A stretch of DNA of 64,000 nucleotides from Delta-02 sp964513565 (GCA_964513565.1 CAZENE010000004.1:58157-122156); one strand, 5' to 3'; positions 25,531 through 35,137 are shown, numbered from the stretch's first letter. Notes: generated from the sequence alone by a model not told the origin. Made by a program: numbers and translations.

Positions 25531-27660
25531 TCATGGGGTACATGCTTCGAGATGAAGGCGGTTGGATGCGACATCGGCGAGCACCACTCTGACAAGAACG
25601 GAATCGCCGATCCGAAAGGTTTTACGGGTCCTTGCGCCGATGATGCGGTATCTTTCTTCTTCGAAATGGTAATAATCATCGATGAGGCTCGAAATGAGAA
25701 CGAGCCCTTCTACAAAGACGTCGGCAAGCTCCACAAAGAATCCGAATGATGTAACATGCGAAATAACGCCCTGAAATGTCTCGCCCAGCTTATCTTTCAT
25801 GTACAGGATACGGATCCGATCCTCAAGCTCCCGCTCCGCATCCATAACGAGGCGCTCGCGCTCGGACAGGTGATTCGCCATCGTTGCCAGCTGTTCGTCG
25901 ATATAGACGGGACCCTTTATTCCGGAAAGGGTATTATTCAGTATACGGTGACAAACAAGGTCGGGATAACGCCGTATGGGTGATGTAAAGTGGAGATAGC
26001 TGTCGGAGGCCAATCCGAAATGGCCCTTGTTGTCTGATGAGTAACGGGCCTGTTTCATAGACCGCAGCAGTACCCTGTTGACAATAAATTCATATTTTGT
26101 CTCACACACGCATGTCAGGACATCCTGCAGGGCCCGGGCCGTGCCTGTCTTCCTGTACCCGATGCCAAGGCTCTGGAGCAGTCGCTCGAAGTCGCGAAGT
26201 TTGTCCTTTTCAGGGGGCTCGTGGACCCTGAAAAGCGCCGGAATGCCGCGACTTTCAAAAAACCGGGCGACCGCCTCGTTTGCTGATATCATGAATTCTT
26301 CAATGATGCGATGGGAGTTGAGCCGCTGTGCCCGGATGATCTGGCTTATGCCCCCTTTTATATCCAGGATCACCTCCGGTTCGGGGAGATCGAAATCTAT
26401 GCTGCCTCTCTTCTCGCGTACACACGTGATCAATGCAGCCAATTCAGCCATGTCCTCGAGATCGGGAAGGCAGGATTCGAGCTTGCTGCGGGTTTTCGAG
26501 TCCCGGCTGATCGTGACCGACTCCACGGCCTCGTAGGTCAGCCGCATATGGCTTTGTATGACGGACGGATAAAAAGACGAACCCGTGACCCTTCCTTCCC
26601 TGTCAAATTGAATACTCGCCGTTACAGCGTAACGGTCCTCCCGGGGGTTAAGGCTGCATATCCCGTTTGAGAGCGCCTTCGGGAGCATGGGCAGTACCCG
26701 GTCGGGAAAATAGATGCTGGTCCCCCGTTTGTACGCCTCCTGATCGAGGAGGGAGCCCGGTTTGACATAATGCGAAACATCGGCTATGGCCACGTGGAGG
26801 GTGAATCCGCGGGATGTATGTTCCACCGCCACAGCGTCATCGAAATCCCGCGCGTTTTGACCGTCGATCGTAACGAACTTAAGCCCCCTTAAGTCCGTGC
26901 GGCCCTCAGGAGATATGTCCAGGGAGATCTTTCGGGTCTCATCCTCGATGCCCCGGCTGAAGCGCTGCGGCAATGAGTGCTTATATTCTATAAATTTTGT
27001 TATGGCCGGCAGGCTCGAAAGTTCGCCGATGACCTTTACTATACTGCATTCAGGTTCGGGCTTATCTCCGGGGAATGCGGTTATCTCTGCGACGGCGAGC
27101 TGGCCGTCGGGGATGTCCCTGCCTCCCTTTATAACACGGTATTCTACATTATAGCGGTAGTCTTCAGGTATAAGATAATGTATATTATCATATGTTTTCG
27201 TAAACCCTATGATCTTATTTGATTTACGAGAGATTATACGAATTATTTTGCCTTCGGGTTTGCCCCGGAAATAATGATCGAGCCTGACAGCCACCCGGTC
27301 GCCGTGCACGGCGTTACTAAAATTTCGGGATGAAACAAAAATATCACGCTCGCCTTCAATATCGGGTATGACGAAACCATTGCCGCTTCGGGTGCACCAG
27401 AGCGTGCCGGATATAATGTTCATTTCCTTGGTTAAACCGAAGCGCTTGTTCTTGAGTTCGATCACACGACCTTTCGCGATAAGCGAATTGACTATTTTCA
27501 TCAACTCCCTGCGCCGGGGCCTCGCGCGGCTGAGAATATTTTCAAGTTCATCGATCCCGACAGGACGCCGGGCCTCTGAAAATATTCTCATCATCGTGTC
27601 CTCGGTAATAGAAACGGGTTCTTTTCTTTTGCGCCCCATATTATTAATAACCTTGAACAT
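25531..27660 (-). CDS. rnr: Ribonuclease R (RNB-family 3'-5' exoribonuclease)
   Basis: About 709 residues with the RNase R order: N-terminal HTH-like segment, cold-shock domains (GTLWCTRSGNGFVIPD), the RNB catalytic domain and a C-terminal S1 domain (GETFQGVISHVTSFGFFVEL). The catalytic Asp cluster is visible in TIDGQNARDFDDAVAVE, and HYVKPGSLLDQEAYKRGTS and HFTSPIRRYPDL follow. It degrades structured RNA. Two ATGs (27660 and 27639) and an upstream TTG are possible starts; none has a strong ribosome site, and I take the first ATG. Confidence 0.92.
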   Translation of the reverse strand: MFKVINNMGRKRKEPVSITEDTMMRIFSEARRPVGIDELENILSRARPRRRELMKIVNSLIAKGRVIELKNKRFGLTKEMNIISGTLWCTRSGNGFVIPDIEGERDIFVSSRNFSNAVHGDRVAVRLDHYFRGKPEGKIIRIISRKSNKIIGFTKTYDNIHYLIPEDYRYNVEYRVIKGGRDIPDGQLAVAEITAFPGDKPEPECSIVKVIGELSSLPAITKFIEYKHSLPQRFSRGIEDETRKISLDISPEGRTDLRGLKFVTIDGQNARDFDDAVAVEHTSRGFTLHVAIADVSHYVKPGSLLDQEAYKRGTSIYFPDRVLPMLPKALSNGICSLNPREDRYAVTASIQFDREGRVTGSSFYPSVIQSHMRLTYEAVESVTISRDSKTRSKLESCLPDLEDMAELAALITCVREKRGSIDFDLPEPEVILDIKGGISQIIRAQRLNSHRIIEEFMISANEAVARFFESRGIPALFRVHEPPEKDKLRDFERLLQSLGIGYRKTGTARALQDVLTCVCETKYEFIVNRVLLRSMKQARYSSDNKGHFGLASDSYLHFTSPIRRYPDLVCHRILNNTLSGIKGPVYIDEQLATMANHLSERERLVMDAERELEDRIRILYMKDKLGETFQGVISHVTSFGFFVELADVFVEGLVLISSLIDDYYHFEEERYRIIGARTRKTFRIGDSVLVRVVLADVASNRLHLEACTP

Positions 27661-27707
27661 CTTTATAACACGTTTGGATGTATATCCCAAGCTCCAATAA
27701 TACAGGA

Positions 27708-27736
27708 TTGCTATTTACATGTTAAGTTCCTATAAT
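27708..27736 (+). promoter_or_regulatory. Promoter of korAB
   Basis: TTGCTA (27708-27713) and a perfect TATAAT (27731-27736) are 17 bases apart. The predicted start is only about ten bases before the korA ATG, with AAGG between them, so the leader is very short. Confidence 0.6.
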
Positions 27737-27752
27737 AGCTTTTAAGGCGACG

Positions 27753-29465
27753 ATGGATTACACGATCAAAATAGGCGGAGAAGCGGGGCAGGGCATACAG
27801 ACGATCGGTGATGTGCTCGGGAGAGTGTTTGCCCGGTGCGGTTATCATGTCTTCACCAATCAGGATTATGAGTCCCGAATACGCGGCGGCCACAACTTCT
27901 ATCAGATCCGGCTGTCGGATTTACCTGTACGGGCCCCGAAAAAAAGGTTGGACATCCTGATCGCCTTTGACACTGAATCAATCGCCTCTCATCAACCGGA
28001 GATGTGTGAGGAAGGAATAATCATTTATGATTCCGAATTGTTAAAGAAAACCTTCGACGGGCCCGAGTTTTTTGACATACCTTTTCTCAAGCTCGCCACG
28101 GATACCGGCGCAAGCAAGATCGTGGCAAACACTGTGGCAACGGGCGCGGTTCTCGGCATGCTCGGTTTTCCCCTCCAGTCCCTGTTCGATATCATGGATA
28201 TTATTTTGAGAAAGAAGGATGACCAGACGCGTCAGCAAAACAGGCTGTCCGCTATAGCGGGGCACGATTACGCCGTGGCCAACTGTAAGCGCTGTTCATT
28301 TCTCTTTAAACCGGGGGGTTCTGCCAAAATGCTGCTTCCCGGTAACGAGGCGATAGGTTTAGGCGCGCTTGCCGGAGGATGCCAGTTTTACAGCGCCTAT
28401 CCGATGACCCCCTCTACAGGTATTATGGTCTATGTCGGGGCGAAGGCAAAAGAGTATGGCCTGATCATGGAACAGGCGGAAGATGAGATCGCGGCGATCA
28501 ACATGACCCTCGGCGCCTCCTACGCCGGTATCCGGTCGATGACCGGGACGTCGGGAGGTGTTTTTGCTCTCATGGTGGAAGGGCTTTCTCTTGCCGCCAT
28601 GACAGAAACCCCGATCGTCATAGCGCTCGCTCAACGGCCGGGTCCGGCTACGGGACTTCCGACGCGGACGGAGCAGGCCGATCTCTTTTTCGCTCTTTAC
28701 GCCGGCCACGGTGAATTTCCCCGTATCATATTCGCACCCGGCAACCCTCAGCAGGCCATCAGGCTTACGGCAAGAGCTTTCGATCTTGCGCAGAAATACC
28801 AGGTCCCCGCTATTATAATGTCGGATCAGTATCTCGCGGACAGTCAGTGGACATTTGACGAAATTACTTTTGACAGTGTGCCCCTGCGGGACTACCGGGC
28901 CGATGCGGGAGCGCTTGACGGGCTTGATGAATACAGGCGGCACGCCTTTACGGAATCGGGCATATCACCTTTTGCCATACCGGGAAAAACGAGGCACGTC
29001 GTCGTCACCGATAGTGATGAGCACACCGAAGCGGGACACTTGGTGGAAGATGCACAGATACGAAGAAAGATGGTAGAGAAACGGCTCTTTCACAAGATCG
29101 AAAACATCAGGGGGGAGATCGATCCTCCCGCATACTTCGGTCCTGAGAACCCCACGACTGTTCTGGTGTCATGGGGATCAACAATGGGCATCGTAAGGGA
29201 AGCGGTGGATAATCTGACCGATAAACGGGTCGGCATGCTGCATTTCAGTGAGATATATCCCTTTCCCGGGCGGGAGAAGTTCGATTACGTAAGCCTTCTC
29301 AATAATGCCCAGCGAAGGATAAGTATTGAGAATAATGCGACATCACAATTCGCTCAGCTTCTCGGGGCCAACACCGGGTGCATAGTTACGGACAGGATAA
29401 CCCGGTATGACGGAAGGCCCTGGCTGGTAGAAGAATTGCTGGAGGAATTACGTGACAGAACTTGA
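27753..29465 (+). CDS. korA: 2-oxoacid:ferredoxin oxidoreductase, fused gamma-alpha subunit
   Basis: The 570-residue subunit has the gamma domain first (IKIGGEAGQGIQTIGDVLG, residues 1-180) and the alpha domain after it (GNEAIGLGALAGGCQFYSAYPMTPST, with EQAEDEIAAINM and GTSGGVFALMVEGLS). Together with KorB it oxidatively decarboxylates a 2-oxoacid to acyl-CoA and reduced ferredoxin, or the reverse. The fused layout is that of 2-oxoglutarate or broad 2-oxoacid enzymes rather than four-subunit pyruvate enzymes. The substrate is not certain. It overlaps korB by 14 bases. Confidence 0.92.
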   Translation: MDYTIKIGGEAGQGIQTIGDVLGRVFARCGYHVFTNQDYESRIRGGHNFYQIRLSDLPVRAPKKRLDILIAFDTESIASHQPEMCEEGIIIYDSELLKKTFDGPEFFDIPFLKLATDTGASKIVANTVATGAVLGMLGFPLQSLFDIMDIILRKKDDQTRQQNRLSAIAGHDYAVANCKRCSFLFKPGGSAKMLLPGNEAIGLGALAGGCQFYSAYPMTPSTGIMVYVGAKAKEYGLIMEQAEDEIAAINMTLGASYAGIRSMTGTSGGVFALMVEGLSLAAMTETPIVIALAQRPGPATGLPTRTEQADLFFALYAGHGEFPRIIFAPGNPQQAIRLTARAFDLAQKYQVPAIIMSDQYLADSQWTFDEITFDSVPLRDYRADAGALDGLDEYRRHAFTESGISPFAIPGKTRHVVVTDSDEHTEAGHLVEDAQIRRKMVEKRLFHKIENIRGEIDPPAYFGPENPTTVLVSWGSTMGIVREAVDNLTDKRVGMLHFSEIYPFPGREKFDYVSLLNNAQRRISIENNATSQFAQLLGANTGCIVTDRITRYDGRPWLVEELLEELRDRT

Positions 29466-30315
29466 TAAATATCAGGGCGAAGTACCCGCCTGGTGCCCCG
29501 GATGCGGGAACTTTCCCATACTGCGGGCTTTCAAAGAGGCCCTAGGCGAAGAAAAGATCGAGCCCCACGAGTTCTGTATCGTGTCAGGCATCGGACAGGC
29601 GGGAAAATTTCCCCATTATGTGCGGTGCAATACCTTTAACGGCCTGCACGGACGTGCTCTGCCCGTTGCTACCGGGATCAAGCTTGCAAACCATGCGATG
29701 CTTGTCATGGCGTTCGGGGGAGACGGCGATATGTACGGCGAAGGCGGTAATCATCTCCTTCACGCAATACGGCGCAATATAGGGGTCAAGCTTTTTGTCC
29801 ACAACAATCAGATCTATGGCCTCACAAAAGGCCAGGCGTCGCCGACCAGCATGGAAGGAATGGTTACGAAAAATCAGCCGTTCGGTGTCCTTTCCGAACA
29901 ATTCAACCCTTTGGCGGTGGCCGTATCCCTCAGATGCGGGTTTGTGGCGAGGGGATACGCGGGAGATAACAAGCATCTTAAGAACCTGATAAAGGAAGCT
30001 ATCCGGTACCCCGGTTTTTCGCTTGTAGATATGCTCCAGCCATGTGTTTCCTTCAACAAGATCAATACGTACGAATGGTATTCCAAAAGGGTCTACCAGA
30101 TCGGCGAGGACCATGACCCGAGCGACACGATGAAGGCCTTTTCATTGTCCTTGGAATGGGGAGACAGGATACCCATCGGGGTCATTTATCGCAACGATCG
30201 TCCCACATTTGAAAGTCGGGTCCCGGTGTTGAAGGACGGGGCGCTTGTCGACAGAAGGCCGCAGTGGGAAAATCTTAAAGAAAAATTGGCTGAATCTTTA
30301 CGCGAATTCTATTAG
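29452..30315 (+). CDS. korB: 2-oxoacid:ferredoxin oxidoreductase, beta subunit
   Basis: The 287-residue subunit binds thiamine diphosphate and an iron-sulfur cluster. It shows CPGCG near residue 15, FNGLHGRALPVATGIKLAN, the TPP motif GDGDMYGEG followed by HAIRRN, and QPCVSFNK with a further conserved Cys. Translation starts at GTG (29452) with GGAGG six bases before it, inside the end of korA. No separate ferredoxin-like delta subunit follows, consistent with the two-subunit type. Confidence 0.93.
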   Translation: MTELDKYQGEVPAWCPGCGNFPILRAFKEALGEEKIEPHEFCIVSGIGQAGKFPHYVRCNTFNGLHGRALPVATGIKLANHAMLVMAFGGDGDMYGEGGNHLLHAIRRNIGVKLFVHNNQIYGLTKGQASPTSMEGMVTKNQPFGVLSEQFNPLAVAVSLRCGFVARGYAGDNKHLKNLIKEAIRYPGFSLVDMLQPCVSFNKINTYEWYSKRVYQIGEDHDPSDTMKAFSLSLEWGDRIPIGVIYRNDRPTFESRVPVLKDGALVDRRPQWENLKEKLAESLREFY

Positions 30316-30350
30316 AATACATAGCCAGCTAAAATTAAGAGGAGGACGCG

Positions 30351-31037
30351 ATGAATCTCAAGGCTGTTCAGAAGATCTGTTACGGAGTGTACATCATCGC
30401 CTCGCAGAAGGATGGCAAGATCAACGGGCAAATAGCCAATACGGCCTTTCAGATCACGTCCGATCCGCCGACAATAGCGATCAGTATCAACAAGCAGAAC
30501 CTTACCCATCAGTTCATAGAAGCAAGCAAAGTCTTTACCGTATCGATACTTTCAAAATTTGCCCCGATGACGCTTATCGGCAAATTCGGGTTCAAATCCG
30601 GCAGAGATATCGATAAGTTTGCAGATACGAAGCATAAGAGCGGCCAGACCGGCGCGCCGATCGTGCTTGACAACACCATCGGTTTTCTGGAATGCGAGGT
30701 TCTCAGCACGACCGATGTCGGTACACATACGATATTTATCGGTAAAGTGGTCGACTGCGATGTCTTGAGCGACAATGAACCGATGACCTATGCCTACTAT
30801 CACACTGTGAAGGGCGGTAAGGAGCCGAAGACCGCGCCGACATATATCAAGGAAGAATCGAAAGACACCCCGGAAGAATCAGGGAAGTACGTCTGCAATG
30901 TATGCGGATATATTTATGATCCAGCTGTAGGAGACCCTGACAACGGGATAAAACCGGGGATCCGTTTTGAAGACCTGCCGGATTCATGGGTCTGCCCCAT
31001 ATGCGGTGCCCCGAAGAGCGAATTCTCAAAGGAATAG
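30351..31037 (+). CDS. Flavin reductase-like protein fused to rubredoxin (high-molecular-weight rubredoxin type)
   Basis: Residues 1-160 form a flavin-reductase-like FMN domain (VYIIASQKDGKINGQIANTA and GAPIVLDNTIGFLECEV). Residues about 178-228 form a rubredoxin with both iron-binding pairs, CNVCGYIYDP and VCPICGAP. The layout matches clostridial high-molecular-weight rubredoxin, which passes electrons from NAD(P)H to flavo-diiron proteins during oxygen or NO detoxification. It lies 36 bases after korB with its own GAGGAGG site, so it may take part in the same redox chain. Confidence 0.9.
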   Translation: MNLKAVQKICYGVYIIASQKDGKINGQIANTAFQITSDPPTIAISINKQNLTHQFIEASKVFTVSILSKFAPMTLIGKFGFKSGRDIDKFADTKHKSGQTGAPIVLDNTIGFLECEVLSTTDVGTHTIFIGKVVDCDVLSDNEPMTYAYYHTVKGGKEPKTAPTYIKEESKDTPEESGKYVCNVCGYIYDPAVGDPDNGIKPGIRFEDLPDSWVCPICGAPKSEFSKE

Positions 31038-31051
31038 GTTAGGGGGAGAAG

Positions 31052-31939
31052 ATGGCGAGTACAATACGTGAGACGAATTTTGACACCTTGGGCGCACCGC
31101 GAAAAGGAAAGGTCAGGGACATTTACTCTTTCGACGGCAATTTGCTCATCGTTGCTACGGACAGGCTGTCTGCCTTCGATGTCGTCCTCCCGACAGGAAT
31201 AGAAGACAAGGGGAAGGTGCTCACTAAGCTTTCTCTTTACTGGTTCAAGCAGGTAGAAGATATAATTCCGAACCACATCATAGAAACGGATGTCGATAAA
31301 TACCCCGAAGAATTGAAAAGGTATGCAGAAGTTCTCCGGGACAGAAGCATGCTCGTGAAGAAAGCGAAGGTCCTACGGGTTGAATGCGTTGTGCGGGGAT
31401 ATCTGGCAGGATCGGGCTGGGCCGAGTATCGGAAGTCCGGCACGGTCTGCGGCATCAAACTGCCGCAAGGATTGAAAGAGTCCTCCAAACTCGAAGAGCC
31501 CATTTTCACGCCCTCCACAAAGGCGGATGAGGGCCACGATCTTAATATCTCATTCGAGGAGGCGGTGAAAATAATCGGCGACGATTATGCACGCCGCTTA
31601 AGGGATTCGAGCATTGCCATTTATAAAAAGGCGCGGGATCTTGCAGAAAAAAGAGGCATAATCGTTGCGGATACCAAGTTCGAGTTTGGTGTGATCGAAG
31701 GGGATGTCGTGCTTATCGACGAGGTCCTTACGCCCGATTCCTCGCGGTTTTGGTCCATCAGGGATTATGCGCCCGGCAAGCCGCAGGACAGCTACGACAA
31801 ACAAATAGTGCGCGACTATCTCAATACCCTCGATTGGGGCAAGACATACCCTGGCCCGGAACTCCCGCCGGAAGTAGCGAAGAAGACCTCGGAGCGATAT
31901 AAGGAGATATATACGATATTGACAGGAGAAAAAATTTAG
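31052..31939 (+). CDS. purC: SAICAR synthetase
   Basis: PurC joins aspartate to the imidazole nucleotide CAIR using ATP in purine synthesis. The 295-residue length is that of the longer PurC group. Motifs: GKVRDIYSF at the start (ATP loop), TDRLSAFDVVLP, ECVVRGYLAGSGW, TKADEGHDLN and LIDEVLTPDSSRFW. A GGGGGAG ribosome site precedes the ATG. It is 14 bases behind the rubredoxin fusion gene, so probably in one operon, although no functional link is evident. Confidence 0.95.
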   Translation: MASTIRETNFDTLGAPRKGKVRDIYSFDGNLLIVATDRLSAFDVVLPTGIEDKGKVLTKLSLYWFKQVEDIIPNHIIETDVDKYPEELKRYAEVLRDRSMLVKKAKVLRVECVVRGYLAGSGWAEYRKSGTVCGIKLPQGLKESSKLEEPIFTPSTKADEGHDLNISFEEAVKIIGDDYARRLRDSSIAIYKKARDLAEKRGIIVADTKFEFGVIEGDVVLIDEVLTPDSSRFWSIRDYAPGKPQDSYDKQIVRDYLNTLDWGKTYPGPELPPEVAKKTSERYKEIYTILTGEKI

Positions 31940-31948
31940 AAATTGTAT

Positions 31949-31990
31949 AACGTGGATCGTAAAACGTAACACGTAAGGTGTAAAACGTGA
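31949..31990 (+). repeat. Tandem heptad array, six units
   Basis: Units AACGTGG, ATCGTAA, AACGTAA, CACGTAA, GGTGTAA, AACGTGA follow each other without gaps, beginning nine bases after the purC stop. Confidence 0.85.
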
Positions 31991-31994
31991 AAAG

Positions 31995-32030
31995 AAGGGC
32001 CGTCGGGGATTGTGGAGCCGACGGCCCTTT
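31995..32030. terminator. Terminator downstream of purC
   Basis: A perfect 12-bp stem (AAGGGCCGTCGG / CCGACGGCCCTT) with an 11-base loop. It lies between the two convergent operons and can work in both directions. Confidence 0.8.
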
Positions 32031-32224
32031 CTATTGTTCCCTGTGCAAGGTATGATCCAAGTACATTTCTGGCGCTTTATTCCGGAAACATGTAATACTT
32101 TCCCGGGTTTATACCCCCACTCCTTCCGTTCGCACACCCGTCCTTCCTGTGAAGCGCCTGGGTCGCAATCCCAATCACGTCAAGCCAGAGCCATTTTCTG
32201 CATTTCTGGGCGCAACCCCACCCT
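32031..32224. other. Intergenic stretch without recognised feature
   Basis: This lies between the terminator and the second heptad array. No ORF with a ribosome site was seen on either strand. Confidence 0.6.
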
Positions 32225-32259
32225 CGTCGTTTTACGGTTCACGTTTTACGATTCACGTC
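32225..32259 (-). repeat. Tandem heptad array, five units, opposite orientation
   Basis: On the minus strand: GACGTGA, ATCGTAA, AACGTGA, ACCGTAA, AACGACG. It begins at the base after the dctM stop and faces the array at 31949-31990, so the two bound a 311-base intergenic region. Confidence 0.85.
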
Positions 32260-33567
32260 TCATTTGACAAGATTGGACAATATCATCACCGTCCCGTAAG
32301 GGAAGAGCATGAGGAGGGCAATGGCGATTATATAGGACGGGATGTAGTAAAGACTTCCCTTGAATACAGTGCTGAGGGGTATGTCCTTGGCCATGCCTGC
32401 CACGATATAGCAGCATAAGCCGACAGGGGGCATGATGGCGCCCATCGTGGTGACGATCGTTATGACCTGCCCGAACCAGATCGGGTCATACCCCATTTGC
32501 ATAACTATCGGATAAAAGATCGGGAGTGAAACAAGAAGAAAGGCGAGGGCGTCCATAACGCAACCGCCGATAATATAGCACAGGATAATGATCCAGAAGA
32601 GGCTCCACCCGGGCAGGCTCAATGTAGATATCCATGATGCCGCTTCAAAGGGCAGGCGGGTGACAGCGAGAAATCTTCCAAAGATAACCGCGCCCGCGAC
32701 AATAATAAATACCATTGCGGATATTCGGAGTGTATCCGTTATCGATGCAATAAATCCCTTCCAGGATAGCTTGCGACGTATGACGCACATAATCAGGCCA
32801 AGTGCACAACTGACAGCCGCCGCTTCGGTGGCGGTAACGTAGCCCGTAAAAAGAGCGTACATGATGATCCCGAAAAGGATGGAGATCTCGATAAGGTCGG
32901 GAAGGGCCCTGAAACGTTCCCGCCATGTACTCTTCGGGCCCTTTGGTCCCCAATCGGGATGGCGCCGGCAGATGTAAAAAACGGTCGCGGCGATAAGGAC
33001 TGTCAGTATAATGCTGGGAATGACATTACCGAAAAACAATTTACCGATAGACTGGCCTGTATATAAACCGTAAATAACCAGCACTATGCTTGGAGGTATC
33101 AGGACGCCGAGAGTGGCGCCCGCGGCGACGGCCCCGGCATTAAGCTCCGGCTTGTAATTGTATTTTTTCATTTCGGGGATAGCAACCGTGCTCATTGTTG
33201 CGGCGGTGGCGGAGTTCGAGCCGCTGATGGCGGAAAAGATCGCGCATGCCATGATCGTCGTTATTGCCAGTCCTCCCCGGTAATGGCCGAACCAGCGGTA
33301 AGTCGCATTGTACAGGCTGTTGTTGTAGCCTCCCCAGTGCGCAAATTCGCCGACGAGTATGAACATAGGGATAACGGTGAGGCCATAACTCGAAAAAATG
33401 TTCCACATATCGGCCCCGATCATCCCCAGGGCGGCCTTGAACGACGTCACGTACACGACACCGGCAAATCCTACGATAGCCATCGTGAACGCTGCCGGTA
33501 TCCGCAGAAGAAAAAGGACCCCGAACATCACAACAATACCGATAACACCTACTATGGGGCCTTCCAT
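32260..33567 (-). CDS. dctM: TRAP transporter large permease DctM (system 2)
   Basis: The 435-residue permease has about twelve membrane segments and the signatures LRIPAAFTMAIVG, FSAISGSNSATAATMSTVAIPEM, GATLGVLIPPSIVLVIYG and GYVTATEAAAVSCALG. The start at 33567 overlaps the dctQ stop by one base (TAATG) and has a GGAGGTGA site; the longer ORF to 33723 lies inside dctQ. It is the last gene of the dctP-dctQ-dctM operon. Substrate unknown. Confidence 0.93.
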   Translation of the reverse strand: MEGPIVGVIGIVVMFGVLFLLRIPAAFTMAIVGFAGVVYVTSFKAALGMIGADMWNIFSSYGLTVIPMFILVGEFAHWGGYNNSLYNATYRWFGHYRGGLAITTIMACAIFSAISGSNSATAATMSTVAIPEMKKYNYKPELNAGAVAAGATLGVLIPPSIVLVIYGLYTGQSIGKLFFGNVIPSIILTVLIAATVFYICRRHPDWGPKGPKSTWRERFRALPDLIEISILFGIIMYALFTGYVTATEAAAVSCALGLIMCVIRRKLSWKGFIASITDTLRISAMVFIIVAGAVIFGRFLAVTRLPFEAASWISTLSLPGWSLFWIIILCYIIGGCVMDALAFLLVSLPIFYPIVMQMGYDPIWFGQVITIVTTMGAIMPPVGLCCYIVAGMAKDIPLSTVFKGSLYYIPSYIIAIALLMLFPYGTVMILSNLVK

Positions 33568-34052
33568 TATTTCACCTCCGGACGGAGCATGAGACTGATG
33601 AGATCCACAAACAATGTAAGGGCCAGCAGGGCGAAGCCGAGAGACACCGCGAAGACGAAGGGGTGATACACGATCTTGAGAGTTTCCGATAACTCGCCCG
33701 ATTCCATGATCTTCATGCCGCATTCATACACCTGCCAGGAAACGAGGACAAAGAAGGCACCACTTATGGCATAATTGAACCCTTCCAGGGTATCCCGCAC
33801 TTTTTTCGGAAATCGTTCTGTCAGTATATCCACGATGATGTTTCCTTTACGTTTCTCCGTATACCCGAGGGCGAAGGCTATCACAACGGCACCGAGAAAT
33901 GCCACGACCTCGTACGCCCCGCGAAACGGTGCATGCAATATTCTGAGGACAACGTTTGCGGTGGCCATGGTCATGAGTGCGAGCACGGCAAAGCCGGCGA
34001 TTATCATAAGAACCCCGTTAAGTGCTGTATTCAATCGCTCGAGATATTTCAT
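33567..34052 (-). CDS. dctQ: TRAP transporter small permease DctQ (system 2)
   Basis: The 161-residue protein has four membrane segments and the DctQ signature VVLRILHAPFRGAYEVVAFLG followed by ALGYTEKRKGNIIVDI. It bridges DctP and DctM. It lies 31 bases after dctP. Confidence 0.9.
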   Translation of the reverse strand: MKYLERLNTALNGVLMIIAGFAVLALMTMATANVVLRILHAPFRGAYEVVAFLGAVVIAFALGYTEKRKGNIIVDILTERFPKKVRDTLEGFNYAISGAFFVLVSWQVYECGMKIMESGELSETLKIVYHPFVFAVSLGFALLALTLFVDLISLMLRPEVK

Positions 34053-34083
34053 GGATCATCTCCTTCAAACTTTCCGGAACCGT

Positions 34084-35112
34084 TCATTTATACTTTTTCT
34101 CGTATTTCTGTTTGAGCATGTAGACGTCTTTGACGATATCCCTTCCCGGCAGTTTCTGGTCGGTTGTCTTCCTGATGTAGTCGTCTATCATTGGCTTCGT
34201 GAGCCGGGCGATCTCGGCCTGATCGGCCGCAGAGAAGGGGACAACCCTGTGGCCGTATTTCTGTTTTGACCATTCCAGTGCTTTGCGCACATGATCGTCC
34301 ACGTATGTTCCCGTCCATTCGACCTGCTCGCGCCCCAGGGCGTCAATCGCCTTTTTCACGTCGTCGGGAAGCGAATTGTATTTTTCCTTGTTCATCACGA
34401 CCGCGAAAGAAACGACGAAGAGGTTGGCTTCAGTGGCAAAGGGCAGGTAAGAGGCAAAATTGAAATCCTTCAAGATCTCCATAGAGGAGACATTGCCTTT
34501 CACTATCCCTTTCTGAATAGCTTCAGGCGCCTCCGACTGAGGCATTCCGACAGGGATGGCGCCCAGTTTTTTCAACACGTCCGTCCCGGTCCCCGATGTC
34601 CTGAGCTCCATGCCTTTAAGTTCCCTGAGCGACCTTACGGGTATTTTTGTCATTATATCTGCCGGGGGACATGTGAATACCGTGATAACCTTGACCTTTG
34701 CAAATTCTTTCGGCTGATATTTCTGTATGAGATCGTAGAGCGCCATGCTGGCCACCCGCGCGTTTTTGAACCCGACGGGCAGATCGATGGCCTCCGAGAC
34801 CGGGAACCTTCCCGGCTGATAGCTCATTGCAAAATTGCCTATATCCGCAGTGCCGGAAATAACGCCGTCAAATATGTTCTTTGCCGGCAGCAGGGTGCCG
34901 CTCGGGAAGGTCTGCACCTTTACCTTCCCGCCGGTTCTCTTCTCCAGTTCTCTGGCCCAGCGCTCCATCTGTACGCTGGGAAATGTAGAGGCTGGAGGAA
35001 AGTTTGCATATGTGAGAGTGATCGGGCCGGCGTATCCGGCAGGGGCAAGTAAGAGCGATACGATAAAACAAGTGACCGCACCAATCACGGCCGACAGTTT
35101 TCTTTGTTTCAT
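34084..35112 (-). CDS. dctP: TRAP transporter substrate-binding protein DctP (system 2)
   Basis: The 342-residue binding protein has a signal peptide (basic MKQRK start, core CFIVSLLLAPAGYA). Family features are the FDGVISGTADIGNFAMSY segment and LKGMELRTSGTGTDVLKKLGA, where the Arg normally binds the substrate carboxylate, then SEAPEAIQKGIVKGNVSSME. It differs clearly from the DctP of system 1, so the two transporters probably serve different acids. A GGGAGGTC ribosome site precedes the ATG, and a long structured leader lies upstream. Confidence 0.92.
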   Translation of the reverse strand: MKQRKLSAVIGAVTCFIVSLLLAPAGYAGPITLTYANFPPASTFPSVQMERWARELEKRTGGKVKVQTFPSGTLLPAKNIFDGVISGTADIGNFAMSYQPGRFPVSEAIDLPVGFKNARVASMALYDLIQKYQPKEFAKVKVITVFTCPPADIMTKIPVRSLRELKGMELRTSGTGTDVLKKLGAIPVGMPQSEAPEAIQKGIVKGNVSSMEILKDFNFASYLPFATEANLFVVSFAVVMNKEKYNSLPDDVKKAIDALGREQVEWTGTYVDDHVRKALEWSKQKYGHRVVPFSAADQAEIARLTKPMIDDYIRKTTDQKLPGRDIVKDVYMLKQKYEKKYK

Positions 35113-35137
35113 GAATGACCTCCCGTATGGATTTGAA

